44,100 nucleotides of DNA from Opitutia bacterium. GTDB taxonomy: Bacteria; Verrucomicrobiota; Verrucomicrobiia; Opitutales; Opitutaceae. Each line of letters opens with the position of its first letter. Position 1 is the stretch's first letter. Under the pieces are notes generated by a model that saw only the letters and a list, made by a program, of their open reading frames with translations, searched no databases and was not told where the DNA came from. The position numbers were made by a program, and so were the translations under genes. Positions 33,664-42,247 of the stretch are shown here, piece by piece. The stretch lies in NCBI GenBank assembly GCA_016217595.1, contig JACRHS010000023.1:1-44100 (forward strand). Direction: 5' to 3'.

Positions 33664-34203
33664 TCATTCTCCCTCCACCGCCCATTCGCGGCGGAGCTGT
33701 TGCACGGCGGTGTGGATGAGGAAGCCCACATTGCTCACCGAAAGCTCGGTGATGCGGCTGATTTCCTTGTAGCTGAAACCATTTTGGAATTTCAGCCGGA
33801 TGACTTCCTGTTGGTTGTGCGGCAGCCGCTCGATGAGGCGGAGCAGCTGCTCGTGGGTTTCCGCCGATTCCAAGGACCGCCCGGGGCGCGGCTCGTCGGC
33901 GCGCACGCGTTCCTCCTGGCCCTCGGCGAAACGGCTCATGCGTTCCTCCTTGCGGATGACGTCCAGCGCGCGGCGGCGGCAGACGGTGAACAGCCATTCG
34001 ACCACATGGCCGTCAACGACCTCGGGCGGCTGGGCGAGCAGGCGCACAAACGTATCCTGCACGACATCGCGCGCCCGCTCCGGGTCGCCCAGTATGCGGG
34101 CGGCATAGCGGATGAGCGCAGCTTGATGCTGCGCGAAGGCGCGTTCCATAAATCCAACGTTCTCATGTGTGTGCTCCCGAGGAAGCGGGTCGGCGGGTGA
34201 CAT
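33664..34203 (-). CDS. ECF RNA polymerase sigma factor paired with the VWA protein
   Basis: A 179-residue ECF sigma factor. Region 2: AFAQHQAALIRYAARILGDPERARDVVQDTFVRLL and VEWLFTVCRRRALDVIRKEER. Region 4: LLRLIERLPHNQQEVIRLKFQNGFSYKEISRITELSVSNVGFLIHTAVQQLRREW. ATG 34203 and ATG 34149 (MERAFAQH) are both possible; the second fits the usual short N-terminus. It is unlike the FecI-type factor at 19358 in sequence and is not tied to a TonB receptor. The next gene on the strand encodes a VWA protein with an anti-sigma-like N-terminus, so the pair probably forms a stress- or envelope-responsive switch. A large dyad lies 23-62 bp upstream. Confidence 0.92.
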   Translation of the reverse strand: MSPADPLPREHTHENVGFMERAFAQHQAALIRYAARILGDPERARDVVQDTFVRLLAQPPEVVDGHVVEWLFTVCRRRALDVIRKEERMSRFAEGQEERVRADEPRPGRSLESAETHEQLLRLIERLPHNQQEVIRLKFQNGFSYKEISRITELSVSNVGFLIHTAVQQLRREWAVEGE

Positions 34204-34225
34204 GGTTGTCGTTGGTTTAAACGCG

Positions 34226-34265
34226 CCAGCGCGTCATTTCTTAGGGAAATCTTGGCGTGCGCTGG
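34226..34265. promoter_or_regulatory. Nested dyad upstream of the ECF sigma gene
   Basis: Outer arms CCAGCGC (34226-34232) and GCGCTGG (34259-34265) enclose inner arms ATTTC (34236-34240) and GAAAT (34246-34250). It could be a leader hairpin or an operator for autoregulation. The rest of the 168-bp gap to the M48 gene stop shows nothing recognisable. Confidence 0.4.
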
Positions 34266-34371
34266 AGAAAAACTCTAGCCGCGGCTCAATAAGGTGTCGC
34301 AACCAGACATGGTGCGACTCCGTCCATCGCCAGCGACGTCCAAAGATTTTAGGCAAGCAGAGGTGCCACGC

Positions 34372-35826
34372 TCATTTAGTCCGCTTCGGGACGGGCATAT
34401 TGCTGAGATCGATTGTGGGCAAGGGCTGCCCAAAATTATGCGAAGAGCATTCCACTGTGGCGCCAGCGTTAGTATTGCGCACCGAATAGGTGCCCTGGCG
34501 CGGACAAACCGGCATGGTATTGAGCAGCTTGCCGGGCCCCACCAACTCGACGAAAGACCACACCCGGCGGCCTGGATTTTCGAGGGTGTATTGATCAAGA
34601 GCCGCCGTCAGCATCAGACGATTGTTGTGGCACATTTTGTCCATCGAGGACTGGCGTACCTTCTGGAATGCCGGAATCGCCATCGCCGCGAGCATTCCGA
34701 TGATGACCACCACGACCAGTACGCTCGCCACGCCACCGCCGAGATTTCCGCCGGGCATGAAAAACGCCACGAGGTAGGCGAAGGGGTTGCGGGGAGCTTC
34801 TGCAGCCTCCTGCCCTTCCTGCAAGGCGCGCAGTTCGCTGACGCGACGCGACAGGGTCGGATAGGTTGAGGTCAGCTCATGCAACGACACAAAAAAACCG
34901 CGCTCCTCGACATACTGATCGGCAAAGGCTTTGGCATCGAGCGTGCGTCCGCAGTGCTTTCCGCCCGAAAGCGTGAGCATGGCCTGCAATGCGCCGGCAA
35001 AATCCCGGGCGGCATAAGCGCCGTGGCGATCGCAGGACGTCTCCCAAGAACGCCGATAAGCCGGACCAAGCAGCGGGAAGAGCATGCCCGGGGCGAGCAG
35101 CACTTGCTTCAAGATATGCCGGCTTTTCAGGTGCCCGAGCTCATGGCCCAAGATGAACTTCATCGCGGAAGAATTCGCCCCCAATGCTTCGAGCATATCC
35201 GCATATACCACCACGAAATCGCGCCCGGCATGCCGCATGGCGAAAGCGTTGAGCGCTCCGTCCGCCTGCAACACATGGAGCCGCGGCGGCTCGCTCACCC
35301 CAAGCTGCTGACAGACCTCCAAGAATGTTTTGTGCAGCTCCGGCAGTTGGCGTTCGTCGACCCGGATGGTTTCTGCGCGCAGATGCGCCGCCAACAACCC
35401 ATGTCCAAGCCACAGGAAAAACCCGATGACGGCGGCATAAAAAATGCCGACAATGGTGCAGGCAAAAAGCGCCCAAACGACAAGAGACACGATGACGACG
35501 AACACATAATAACGCTTTTCGCGGGCAGACGTCAGGTTGTGCGGACTGAGGTCTGATTTAAAAGCCGCCCCCATGCTGGCAGGCGCACGGCTCTGTCCGG
35601 ATGGTGCAGGCGCAAGCGGTTCATTTTTGACCTGTGGCGTCGCAGTTACTCCCGCCGGGGCAGGCGCGAGTTGATCCGCAACGACACTATAACGCTGCCA
35701 CTCTTTCATGCCTTCCCGCCACACGAGCGTATCGGCGTTGATGACACCTGTCTGAAAAAGGCGCGTCAGTTCTTCGGAAGTAACCGGGCCTTGGCGTTGC
35801 TGATTAACCGCGTAGTACCAATTCAT
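34372..35826 (-). CDS. GYF2-M48 metallopeptidase-pseudopilin chimera
   Basis: A 484-residue membrane protein. Residues 1-52 form a GYF_2 (DUF4339) domain (MNWYYAVNQQRQGPVTSEEL...TLVWREGMKEW). A Pro/Ala linker leads to a hydrophobic hairpin (about 107-147) and an M48 (HtpX/Ste24-like) peptidase domain with zinc motif H228-E-L-G-H232 and third ligand E262 (SWETSCDRHG). A second hydrophobic segment (about 366-386; VVVVIIGMLAAMAIPAF) and the following helix QKVRQSSMDKMCHNNRLMLTAALDQYTLE match the start of type IV pilin-like proteins. All zinc ligands are present, so it should be active. ATG 35826 is chosen because GYF_2 begins there; the open frame upstream is antisense to the peptide-binding gene. 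Substrate unknown. Confidence 0.88.
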   Translation of the reverse strand: MNWYYAVNQQRQGPVTSEELTRLFQTGVINADTLVWREGMKEWQRYSVVADQLAPAPAGVTATPQVKNEPLAPAPSGQSRAPASMGAAFKSDLSPHNLTSAREKRYYVFVVIVSLVVWALFACTIVGIFYAAVIGFFLWLGHGLLAAHLRAETIRVDERQLPELHKTFLEVCQQLGVSEPPRLHVLQADGALNAFAMRHAGRDFVVVYADMLEALGANSSAMKFILGHELGHLKSRHILKQVLLAPGMLFPLLGPAYRRSWETSCDRHGAYAARDFAGALQAMLTLSGGKHCGRTLDAKAFADQYVEERGFFVSLHELTSTYPTLSRRVSELRALQEGQEAAEAPRNPFAYLVAFFMPGGNLGGGVASVLVVVVIIGMLAAMAIPAFQKVRQSSMDKMCHNNRLMLTAALDQYTLENPGRRVWSFVELVGPGKLLNTMPVCPRQGTYSVRNTNAGATVECSSHNFGQPLPTIDLSNMPVPKRTK

Positions 35827-35946
35827 TGCGCTGGGGATTTCCGGGGGAGTGTCCGAGTTCGCCGACGCGTGGCAATGTTTATTCGGCCCGGCACGGAGTT
35901 TTCCCGCGGCTTGGCAGAATGCGCCGTGCGTGCTTGTTTGAGCCCT

Positions 35947-37569
35947 ATGTCGCGCCGCCACCTGCCCGCTCTCCTGCGTTCCCTCCTTGTCGCCACACTG
36001 CTGTTCGCCGGGTGCGCGCGGCGGGAGACGCCGGCCTCGGTCGGACTGCGCACGAAGACGCTTCTCCTCGGCAACGGCGCCGAGCCGGCCGACCTCGATC
36101 CGCAGGTCGTCACCGCGTACACCGACATGAACATCCTCGTCGCGCTCTTCGAGGGGCTCACCACGCTCGACGAGCTCACCGCGGCGCCGCAGCCCGGCGT
36201 TGCCGAGCGCTGGGAGACGTCGGCCGACGGGCTCGTGTGGACGTTCCATCTGCGCGCCGACGCCCGGTGGTCCAACGGCGCGCCGCTCACCGCCGAGGAT
36301 TTCGTTTACTCCTTCCGCCGCATCCTCGCGCCCAAGCTCGCCTCCGAGTACGCGTACATGCTCTGGCCGCTGGCCAACGCCCAGGCCTTCAACGAGGGCA
36401 AACTCGCCGATCCCGCTGCGCTCGGTGTTCGCGCCCTCGATCCGCGCACGCTCCAGCTCACGCTCGCCCAGCCCTGCCCATGGCTGCTCGCCCTCACCGC
36501 GCACCAGGCGTGGTTCCCGGTGCACCGCGCCACCATCGAGAAATTCGGCGCGATGGACCAGCGCGGCACGCGTTGGACGCGCCCGGAAAATTTCGTCGGC
36601 AACGGCCCGTTCGCGCTCAAGGAGTGGACGCCCAACGCGCGCCTCGTCGTCGCAAAAAACCCGCATTACTGGGACGCCGCGCACAACCGGCTCAGCTCCG
36701 TGGTGTTTTTTCCCAACGAGAACATCGCTACCGACGAGAAGAATTTCCGCTCCGGCCAGCTTCATCTCACCTACGATCTGCCGCCGGAGAAGATCGCCGC
36801 GTACCGCGCCGACGCGCCGCACCTGTTGCGCATCGATCCGTTTCTCGAAACGTTCTACCTGCGCTTCAACGTCGCCAGGCCGCCGCTCGACCAGCGCAAG
36901 GTCCGCCAGGCGCTGAGCCGCGCGCTGGACCGCGCCGCGATCTGCCGCACGGTGCTCCGCGACAGCCGCGTGCCGGCGCATGCGTTCACGCCGCCCGGCA
37001 CCGCCGGCTACACCGCGCAAGCCGCCGTGCCCGACGATTTCGCCGCCGCGCGCCGCCTGCTCGCCGAGGCCGGTTTCCCCGAGGGCAAAAACTTCCCGGC
37101 GCTCGAAGTGCAGATCAAGAGCGACGACCTGCACCGCGGCGTGCTGGAGGCGGTTCAGGAAATGTGGCGGCGCGAGCTGGGCATCCGCATCATCATCGCG
37201 CCGCTGGAGCAGAAGACGTGGGTCGCGAACCAGCAGGCGATGACCTACCAGATTTGCACGTCGCGCTGGGCGGGCGACTACCTCGACCCGAACACGTTTC
37301 TCGACATGTGGGTGACCAACGGCGGCAACAACCAGACCGGTTGGAGCCAGCCCGCGTATGACCGCCTGATCGCCGCCGCCGCGCGCGAGATGGACACGCC
37401 GCGCCGGCAGGCCTTGCAGCAACAAGCCGAGGCGTTGCTGCTCGACGAAGCGCCCATCGCGCCGCTTTTCCACGGCGCGCGCGTCTACCTGATTCACCCC
37501 GCGGTGAAAAACTGGCAGCCGACGCTGCTCGGTCTGCACCGCTACCAATACGTGGAGCTGTTGGAATGA
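35947..37569 (+). CDS. Oligopeptide-binding lipoprotein (SBP_bac_5 / OppA-like)
   Basis: A 540-residue extracytoplasmic solute-binding protein. ATG 35947 (MSRRHLPALL) gives a lipoprotein signal with lipobox LFAGC, Cys23. Family marks: LLLGNGAEPADLDPQVVTAYTDMNILVALFEGL, the signature VAERWETSADGLVWTFHLRADARWSNGAPLTAEDFVYSFRR, NPHYWDAAHNRL and a C-terminal LLLDEAPIAPLFHGARVYLI. Such proteins deliver peptides to an Opp/Dpp-type permease, or bind murein peptides; no permease or ATPase subunit is encoded nearby. It is divergent from the M48 peptidase gene (120 bp) and convergent with the RND pump. In-frame starts upstream (from 35671) would destroy the lipobox spacing. Confidence 0.93.
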   Translation: MSRRHLPALLRSLLVATLLFAGCARRETPASVGLRTKTLLLGNGAEPADLDPQVVTAYTDMNILVALFEGLTTLDELTAAPQPGVAERWETSADGLVWTFHLRADARWSNGAPLTAEDFVYSFRRILAPKLASEYAYMLWPLANAQAFNEGKLADPAALGVRALDPRTLQLTLAQPCPWLLALTAHQAWFPVHRATIEKFGAMDQRGTRWTRPENFVGNGPFALKEWTPNARLVVAKNPHYWDAAHNRLSSVVFFPNENIATDEKNFRSGQLHLTYDLPPEKIAAYRADAPHLLRIDPFLETFYLRFNVARPPLDQRKVRQALSRALDRAAICRTVLRDSRVPAHAFTPPGTAGYTAQAAVPDDFAAARRLLAEAGFPEGKNFPALEVQIKSDDLHRGVLEAVQEMWRRELGIRIIIAPLEQKTWVANQQAMTYQICTSRWAGDYLDPNTFLDMWVTNGGNNQTGWSQPAYDRLIAAAAREMDTPRRQALQQQAEALLLDEAPIAPLFHGARVYLIHPAVKNWQPTLLGLHRYQYVELLE

Positions 37570-37574
37570 CGGCG

Positions 37575-37589
37575 GGCGGCTTCGCCGCC
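37575..37589. terminator. GC-rich hairpin between convergent genes
   Basis: GGCGGC / GCCGCC arms around TTC in the 55-bp gap between the peptide-binding gene and the RND pump. There is no T-tract on the plus strand, so it is at best a weak, perhaps Rho-assisted, end signal. Confidence 0.35.
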
Positions 37590-37624
37590 GCCCTGCCCTT
37601 CGTCCCGCGCGACTCAGCGTAGCG

Positions 37625-40600
37625 TCACCGGTTGCGCGCGCCGGCGGTTGCCGGCACGGGCGTGGACGCCGCGGGCACGGGTTTCCGTTTCAGCCACTGC
37701 ACCAGGCGCTCCATGTAGAGGTAGAACACCGGCGTGATGTAGAGTGTGAGCAGTTGCGAGACGAGCAGGCCGCCAACCACGGCGAGACCGAGCGTGCGGC
37801 GCGACTCCGCCCCGGCGCCGAGCCCGAGCGCGATCGGCATGGTGCCGGCCAGCGCCGCGAGCGTGGTCATCATGATCGGGCGGAACCGCACCACGCACGC
37901 TTCGTAGATCGCCTCCTGTGCCGGGCGTTCGCGCTCCCGGCGGGCGGCGAGCGCGAAGTCGATCATCATGATCGCGTTTTTCTTCACGATGCCGATGAGC
38001 ATGATCAACCCGACGTAGCCGTAGATGTTCAATTCCTCACGGAAGATCAGCAGCGTGACCAGCGCCCCGAAACTCGCCGAGGGCAGGCCGGACAAAATCG
38101 TGATCGGGTGGACGAAGTCTTCGTAGAGAATGCCGAGCACGAGATAGATCACCAGCACGGCAATGAGCAGCAATACGCCCAGCCCTTGCAACGAACTGGT
38201 GAACGCCGCCGCCGTGCCCTGGAAGGTGGAGCTGATGGTGGCGGGCAGCTCGGCTCGCGCGAGTTCCTCGATGGACTCCGTCACTTCGCTCAACGACACG
38301 CCGGGCGCGAGGTTGAAGGTGATCGTCACGGAAGGAAGCTGACCCATGTGCGTGACGGCAAGCGGACCGACCGCGGGCTTGAGCCTCGCGACGGATTCGA
38401 GCGGGACGAGCTTGCCGGTGTTGTTGCGCACATACAGCAACGCCAGCGCTTCCGGATCGCGCTGGTAGGCCGGCTCCACTTCGAGGATGACGTAGTATTG
38501 GTTGTTCGGCGTGTAAATGGTGGAGACCTGCCGGGAGCCGAAGGCGTTGTACAAGGTGTCCTCAATCTGCTGCGCGGTGACGCCGACCGTGGCCGCCCGG
38601 TCGCGGTCGATCTCGACCATCAGCTGCGGGCTCTTGATCAGAAGATCCGAGGTCACGTCGATCAACCCCGGCAGGCCGCGGACTTTCTCGAGAAATTCCG
38701 GCGCCACACGGTAAAGCTCCGCCAGATCGGCGCCATAGAGGGTGAACTGGTAGACCGACGACGAGGCGCGCCCGCCGATGCGGATCGCCGGCGGCACCTG
38801 TGGGAGCGCGCGGATGCCCGGAATGCCCGCCAGCTGGCCGCGCAACATCTGCACCACTTTGTCGGCTGCAGGCCGCTTCGCGCGGTCGATCAGCCGGATG
38901 TTGAACCGTCCGCCATTGCCGGCGGAGCTGCCGCCGCCGCCGCCCTGGCCGATGGCGGAGGAGAAGGCTTCCACGTAGGGATTCTGGGCGACGATGGCCG
39001 CGGCGGTGCGTTGATACCGCACCATCGCCTCGAACGACACATCCTGCGCCACCTCGATAGAACACATGATGCGGCCGGTGTCGTCGGTCGGAATGAAGCC
39101 CTTCGGCACGATCACGAGCAGCACCGCCGTGAGCACCACCGTGAGCCCGGCAATCGCCATCGTGAGCCGGTGGTGCCGGAGCGAGAGTTGCAGCGTGGTC
39201 TCGTACAACCGCAGCGTGCGCTGGAAGAGCCGCTCCATCGCCTCGTAGAACCGCCCGTGCTTCGCGCCGTGCACGATCGGCCGCAAAAACCGGCTGCACA
39301 ACATCGGCGTGAGCGTGATCGAGACAAAGCCCGACACCAGAATCGCCGCGCTGATGGTGACGGCAAATTCATGCAACAGGCGGCCGAGCACGCCGCCCAT
39401 GAACAGCACCGGGATGAACACCGCCACGAGCGAGATCGTCATTGAGAGGATCGTGAACCCGATCTCGCGGGAGCCGTTGAGCGCGGCCGTCATCGGCGGC
39501 TCGCCGAGCTCGATATGGCGGATGACGTTTTCGAGCATGACGATGGCGTCATCGACCACGAAGCCGACCGAGAGTGTGAGCGCGAGCAGCGAGAGGTTAT
39601 CGATGCTGAAGCCGAAGAAAAACATCACCGCAAAGGTGCCGATCACGGCGATGGGCATCACGATGCTGGAAATGATCGTGGCGGCGAGCGTGCGCAGGAA
39701 GAGGAAGATCACGAGCACGACCAGCGCGATGGCGAGCACGAGGGTGAACTTCACATCGGCCACCGATTCGCGGATGGCCACGGTGCGGTCGAGCAGGATG
39801 TCGAGGTTGACCGAGGCGGGCAGTTGCGCGCGAAACCCGGGGAGGATGGCCTTGATGCCGTCGACCACCGCGATGGTGTTGGTGCCGGGCTGGCGTTGAA
39901 CGGAGAGGATGATCGAGCGGTCGTTGTTGAACCAGCCGGCCGCCTTGTTGTTTTGCACGCTGTCCAGCACCTGGCCGAGATCCCCCAGGCGGACGGGCGC
40001 GCCGTTGCGATAGGCCACGATCTGCCGGCGGTAGGCCTCGGCGCTCTTGAGCTGGCCGGTCGCCTGCACGGTGAGCGCGCGGTCGGGGCCGTTGAGCGTG
40101 CCGGTGGGGAGGTTGACGTTGCCGGTGTTCAGCGCGGACCGCACTTCGTCGAGGCCGATGCCCCGGGCGGCCAGCGCCCGCGGGCTGAGTTGCACGCGCA
40201 CCGCGTATTTTTGCGAGCCCATGACCTGCACCTGGGCGACGCCGTTGACGGTGGAAATGCGCTGGGCGAGCATCGTCTCGGCGTATTCGGCCACCTCCGA
40301 CAACGGCAGCGACGACGAGCTCATCACCAGAAGCAGAATCGAGTCGTCGGCGGGGTTGACCTTGCGGAAGGACGGCGGCGCGGGCATGTCCTGCGGGAGG
40401 CGGCGTTGCACGGCCGAGATGGCCGACTGCACATCGAGCGCCGCGCCATCGAGCGAACGATCCAGATTGAACTGGAGCGTGATCTGGGTGCTGCCGAGCG
40501 AGCTCACCGACGTCATCGAATCGATGCCGGCGATGGTGGACAACTGCTGCTCAAGCGGCGTGGCCACCGAGGATGCCATTGTCTCGGGATTGGCCCCGGG

Positions 40601-40753
40601 CAGGCCGGCGGAGACGACGATGGTGGGAAAATCGATGTTGGGCAGATCGCTCACCGGCAGCGACCGGTACGCCATGAAGCCAAACAAAGTGATGGCGATG
40701 GTCACGAGCGTCGTCATGACCGGCCGCCGGATGAAAATCTCGGAGAGGTTCAT
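37625..40753 (-). CDS. RND-family multidrug efflux permease (MdtB/AcrB-like)
   Basis: A 1042-residue inner-membrane proton-driven pump. It begins MNLSEIFIRRPVMTTLVTIAITLFGFMAYRSLPV, the standard first helix, followed by the porter motifs PNIDFPTIVVSAGLPGANPETMASSVATPLE. The middle helices include LVLAIALVVLVIFLFLR and the proton-relay helix SVGFVVDDAIVMLENVIRH with its Asp pair. The second half repeats the layout (LIAVLVIYLVLGILYEDFVHPITILSGLPSA; IGIVKKNAIMMIDFALAARR), with a short C-terminal tail. Length and 12-helix plan are normal. Its ATG overlaps the adaptor stop by 4 bp (ATGA), forming an operon. No TolC-like channel is in the window. Substrates cannot be predicted. Confidence 0.96.
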   Translation of the reverse strand: MNLSEIFIRRPVMTTLVTIAITLFGFMAYRSLPVSDLPNIDFPTIVVSAGLPGANPETMASSVATPLEQQLSTIAGIDSMTSVSSLGSTQITLQFNLDRSLDGAALDVQSAISAVQRRLPQDMPAPPSFRKVNPADDSILLLVMSSSSLPLSEVAEYAETMLAQRISTVNGVAQVQVMGSQKYAVRVQLSPRALAARGIGLDEVRSALNTGNVNLPTGTLNGPDRALTVQATGQLKSAEAYRRQIVAYRNGAPVRLGDLGQVLDSVQNNKAAGWFNNDRSIILSVQRQPGTNTIAVVDGIKAILPGFRAQLPASVNLDILLDRTVAIRESVADVKFTLVLAIALVVLVIFLFLRTLAATIISSIVMPIAVIGTFAVMFFFGFSIDNLSLLALTLSVGFVVDDAIVMLENVIRHIELGEPPMTAALNGSREIGFTILSMTISLVAVFIPVLFMGGVLGRLLHEFAVTISAAILVSGFVSITLTPMLCSRFLRPIVHGAKHGRFYEAMERLFQRTLRLYETTLQLSLRHHRLTMAIAGLTVVLTAVLLVIVPKGFIPTDDTGRIMCSIEVAQDVSFEAMVRYQRTAAAIVAQNPYVEAFSSAIGQGGGGGSSAGNGGRFNIRLIDRAKRPAADKVVQMLRGQLAGIPGIRALPQVPPAIRIGGRASSSVYQFTLYGADLAELYRVAPEFLEKVRGLPGLIDVTSDLLIKSPQLMVEIDRDRAATVGVTAQQIEDTLYNAFGSRQVSTIYTPNNQYYVILEVEPAYQRDPEALALLYVRNNTGKLVPLESVARLKPAVGPLAVTHMGQLPSVTITFNLAPGVSLSEVTESIEELARAELPATISSTFQGTAAAFTSSLQGLGVLLLIAVLVIYLVLGILYEDFVHPITILSGLPSASFGALVTLLIFREELNIYGYVGLIMLIGIVKKNAIMMIDFALAARRERERPAQEAIYEACVVRFRPIMMTTLAALAGTMPIALGLGAGAESRRTLGLAVVGGLLVSQLLTLYITPVFYLYMERLVQWLKRKPVPAASTPVPATAGARNR

Positions 40754-41976
40754 GGGGCCTTCGCCTTGCCCTTGCCTTCACCCTTGCCTTTGCCCTTCCC
40801 CGCTCCGGGCGGTCCCTTGGGCGCGCCGCCGGCCTCGCCGGGGGTTTTGACTTCGACCCGGCCGCCGGGCACGACGCGCAGGTGGCCGTCGGTGATGACG
40901 GTCTCGCCCTCGCGCACGCCCTTGGTGACCACGGCGAAACCTTCCGCCTGGCGCTCGATCACGACCGGCCGCAGCTCCGCGGTCTGGTCCTCTTTCACCA
41001 CAAACACATGCTGACCGTGCTGGTCGTTCTGCACCGCCTGCGCCGGCACCACCAACGCCTCGGGCGCTGACAGGTGGACGCGAACGTTGACAAACTGCCC
41101 GGGCCAGAGCCCGCGGTCGGCGTTGGCAAACGTGGCCTTCAGCTTGAGCGTGCCGGTGGCGGCATCGATGGCGTTGTCGATAAAGGAGAGCTCGCCGATT
41201 TCCGGCGCTTCCGTCGCGTGGGCCGGTGCGGCGGTCACGCGCACACTGCCGGCCGCGCGCTGGCGTTGCAACGCGGCGAGATGCTGCTGCGGCACCGCGA
41301 ATGTGACGTAGATGGGGCTCAGTTGGTGGATCGTGACGAGCGAGACCGTGGCATCGCTGGCGCGCACAAGATCGCCCTCACGCGCCCCGAGGTTGCCGGT
41401 GCGGCCCGCGATCGGCGCGCGGATGGAGCAAAACTCCAGCTGCAACTTCGCGTTTTCGAGTGTCGCCTCGCTCACCCGCAGCGTCGCGCGCAAGGTGCGT
41501 TCGGTGGTCTGGATCGTCTGGAACTGTTCCTGCGAGACCATGGCATCGGTGCTCAGCTTCTGATAACGCGCCAACTGCTCCTGCGCATTGGCCAGCTGGG
41601 TGCGGATCTTTTGCAGATCGGCCTCGGCCGAGCGCACCGCGTTTTGAAACGTCCGCGGGTCGATTTCGAAAAGCAGATCGCCCTGCTGTACCTCCTGCCC
41701 TTCGCGGAAATCGACCTTCCAGAGCACGCCGGTCACGAGCGAGCGCAACGTCGCCGTCCGGATCGGCTCCACCGCGCCGATGGCATCGAGCACCAGCGGG
41801 GCGACCTTGCGCTGCGCCTGCCCGGTGAGCACAGGTGCGGGCCCACCACCGCCGCGCCCCCGGCCGCCCGCCGCGGGTTTTTCTCCGCACCCGGCCAACA
41901 GGCCCAGTAGCAGCGCCGCACCGAGCCCGGTGCGGACAAAGGAACGGCAGAACGACAGACAGACCGGCGAAATCAT
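40750..41976 (-). CDS. RND efflux periplasmic adaptor (membrane fusion lipoprotein)
   Basis: A 408-residue adaptor. ATG 41976 gives a lipoprotein signal with lipobox LLAGC, Cys30; a GTG at 42003 would add nine residues. Then a Gly/Arg-rich spacer, the barrel-sandwich half (ATLRSLVTGVLWKVDFREGQEVQQGDLLFEIDPRTF), a coiled-coil hairpin (AEADLQKIRTQLANAQEQLARYQKL...SEATLENAKLQLEF), the second lipoyl half (CSIRAPIAGRTGNLGAREGDLVRAS) and beta-barrel and membrane-proximal domains. The C-terminus is a Lys/Gly-rich low-complexity tail (KGKGKGEGKGKAKAP), not part of the usual fold. It links the RND pump, encoded 4 bp overlapping downstream, to an outer-membrane channel. Confidence 0.94.
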   Translation of the reverse strand: MISPVCLSFCRSFVRTGLGAALLLGLLAGCGEKPAAGGRGRGGGGPAPVLTGQAQRKVAPLVLDAIGAVEPIRTATLRSLVTGVLWKVDFREGQEVQQGDLLFEIDPRTFQNAVRSAEADLQKIRTQLANAQEQLARYQKLSTDAMVSQEQFQTIQTTERTLRATLRVSEATLENAKLQLEFCSIRAPIAGRTGNLGAREGDLVRASDATVSLVTIHQLSPIYVTFAVPQQHLAALQRQRAAGSVRVTAAPAHATEAPEIGELSFIDNAIDAATGTLKLKATFANADRGLWPGQFVNVRVHLSAPEALVVPAQAVQNDQHGQHVFVVKEDQTAELRPVVIERQAEGFAVVTKGVREGETVITDGHLRVVPGGRVEVKTPGEAGGAPKGPPGAGKGKGKGEGKGKAKAP

Positions 41977-42124
41977 GATGGGAAAAGGAGAAAACCAAGG
42001 CACGGGCCGGGGAGCCGATGCAATGCGCTGACGCCGAGAACAAGCCCGTTGCGCGGGCTGCCGACAAGCGCAATGTCATCCGCCGCACACGCGGCCGAGC
42101 ACCAGCCGCCGTCAGCACAACGTA

Positions 42125-42134
42125 ACTACGTAGT
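42125..42134. promoter_or_regulatory. Perfect 10-bp palindrome
   Basis: ACTACGTAGT in the divergent efflux/kinase region, a candidate operator for a dimeric regulator of the efflux operon. No regulator gene adjoins it. Confidence 0.35.
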
Positions 42135-42150
42135 GCCAGTCCCGCAGGCT

Positions 42151-42174
42151 AAGCATTACTCCGCAGTTATGCTT
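42151..42174. promoter_or_regulatory. 24-bp imperfect inverted repeat
   Basis: Arms AAGCATTACT and AGTTATGCTT match at 9 of 10 positions around CCGC. It lies just upstream of the weak kinase promoter, so it is an operator candidate; no T-tract follows it. Confidence 0.4.
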
Positions 42175-42247
42175 TCGCTTATTGCCTCGGGTAGTACGCA
42201 AGATAACGTCCGCGCTCGCTTCAGGCTGCTTCCGCACTTGCACAAAC

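Larger units (their letters stand above)
42004..42247. other. Divergent intergenic region with palindromes
   Basis: This 244-bp region lies between the efflux operon and the sensor kinase gene. No coding frame is convincing. It holds two dyads, listed separately, and a weak sigma70-like pair for the kinase (TTGCCT at 42182 and TAACGT at 42204, 16-nt spacing). Confidence 0.55.

Noticed and set aside
35827..37548. 574-residue N-terminal extension of the M48 protein
   Set aside because: It is antisense to the peptide-binding lipoprotein gene; the GYF_2 domain begins at the ATG at 35826.
37754..41910. Plus-strand frames of 563, 499 and 278 codons over the RND operon
   Set aside because: Charged shadow frames; both RND genes are certain on the minus strand.
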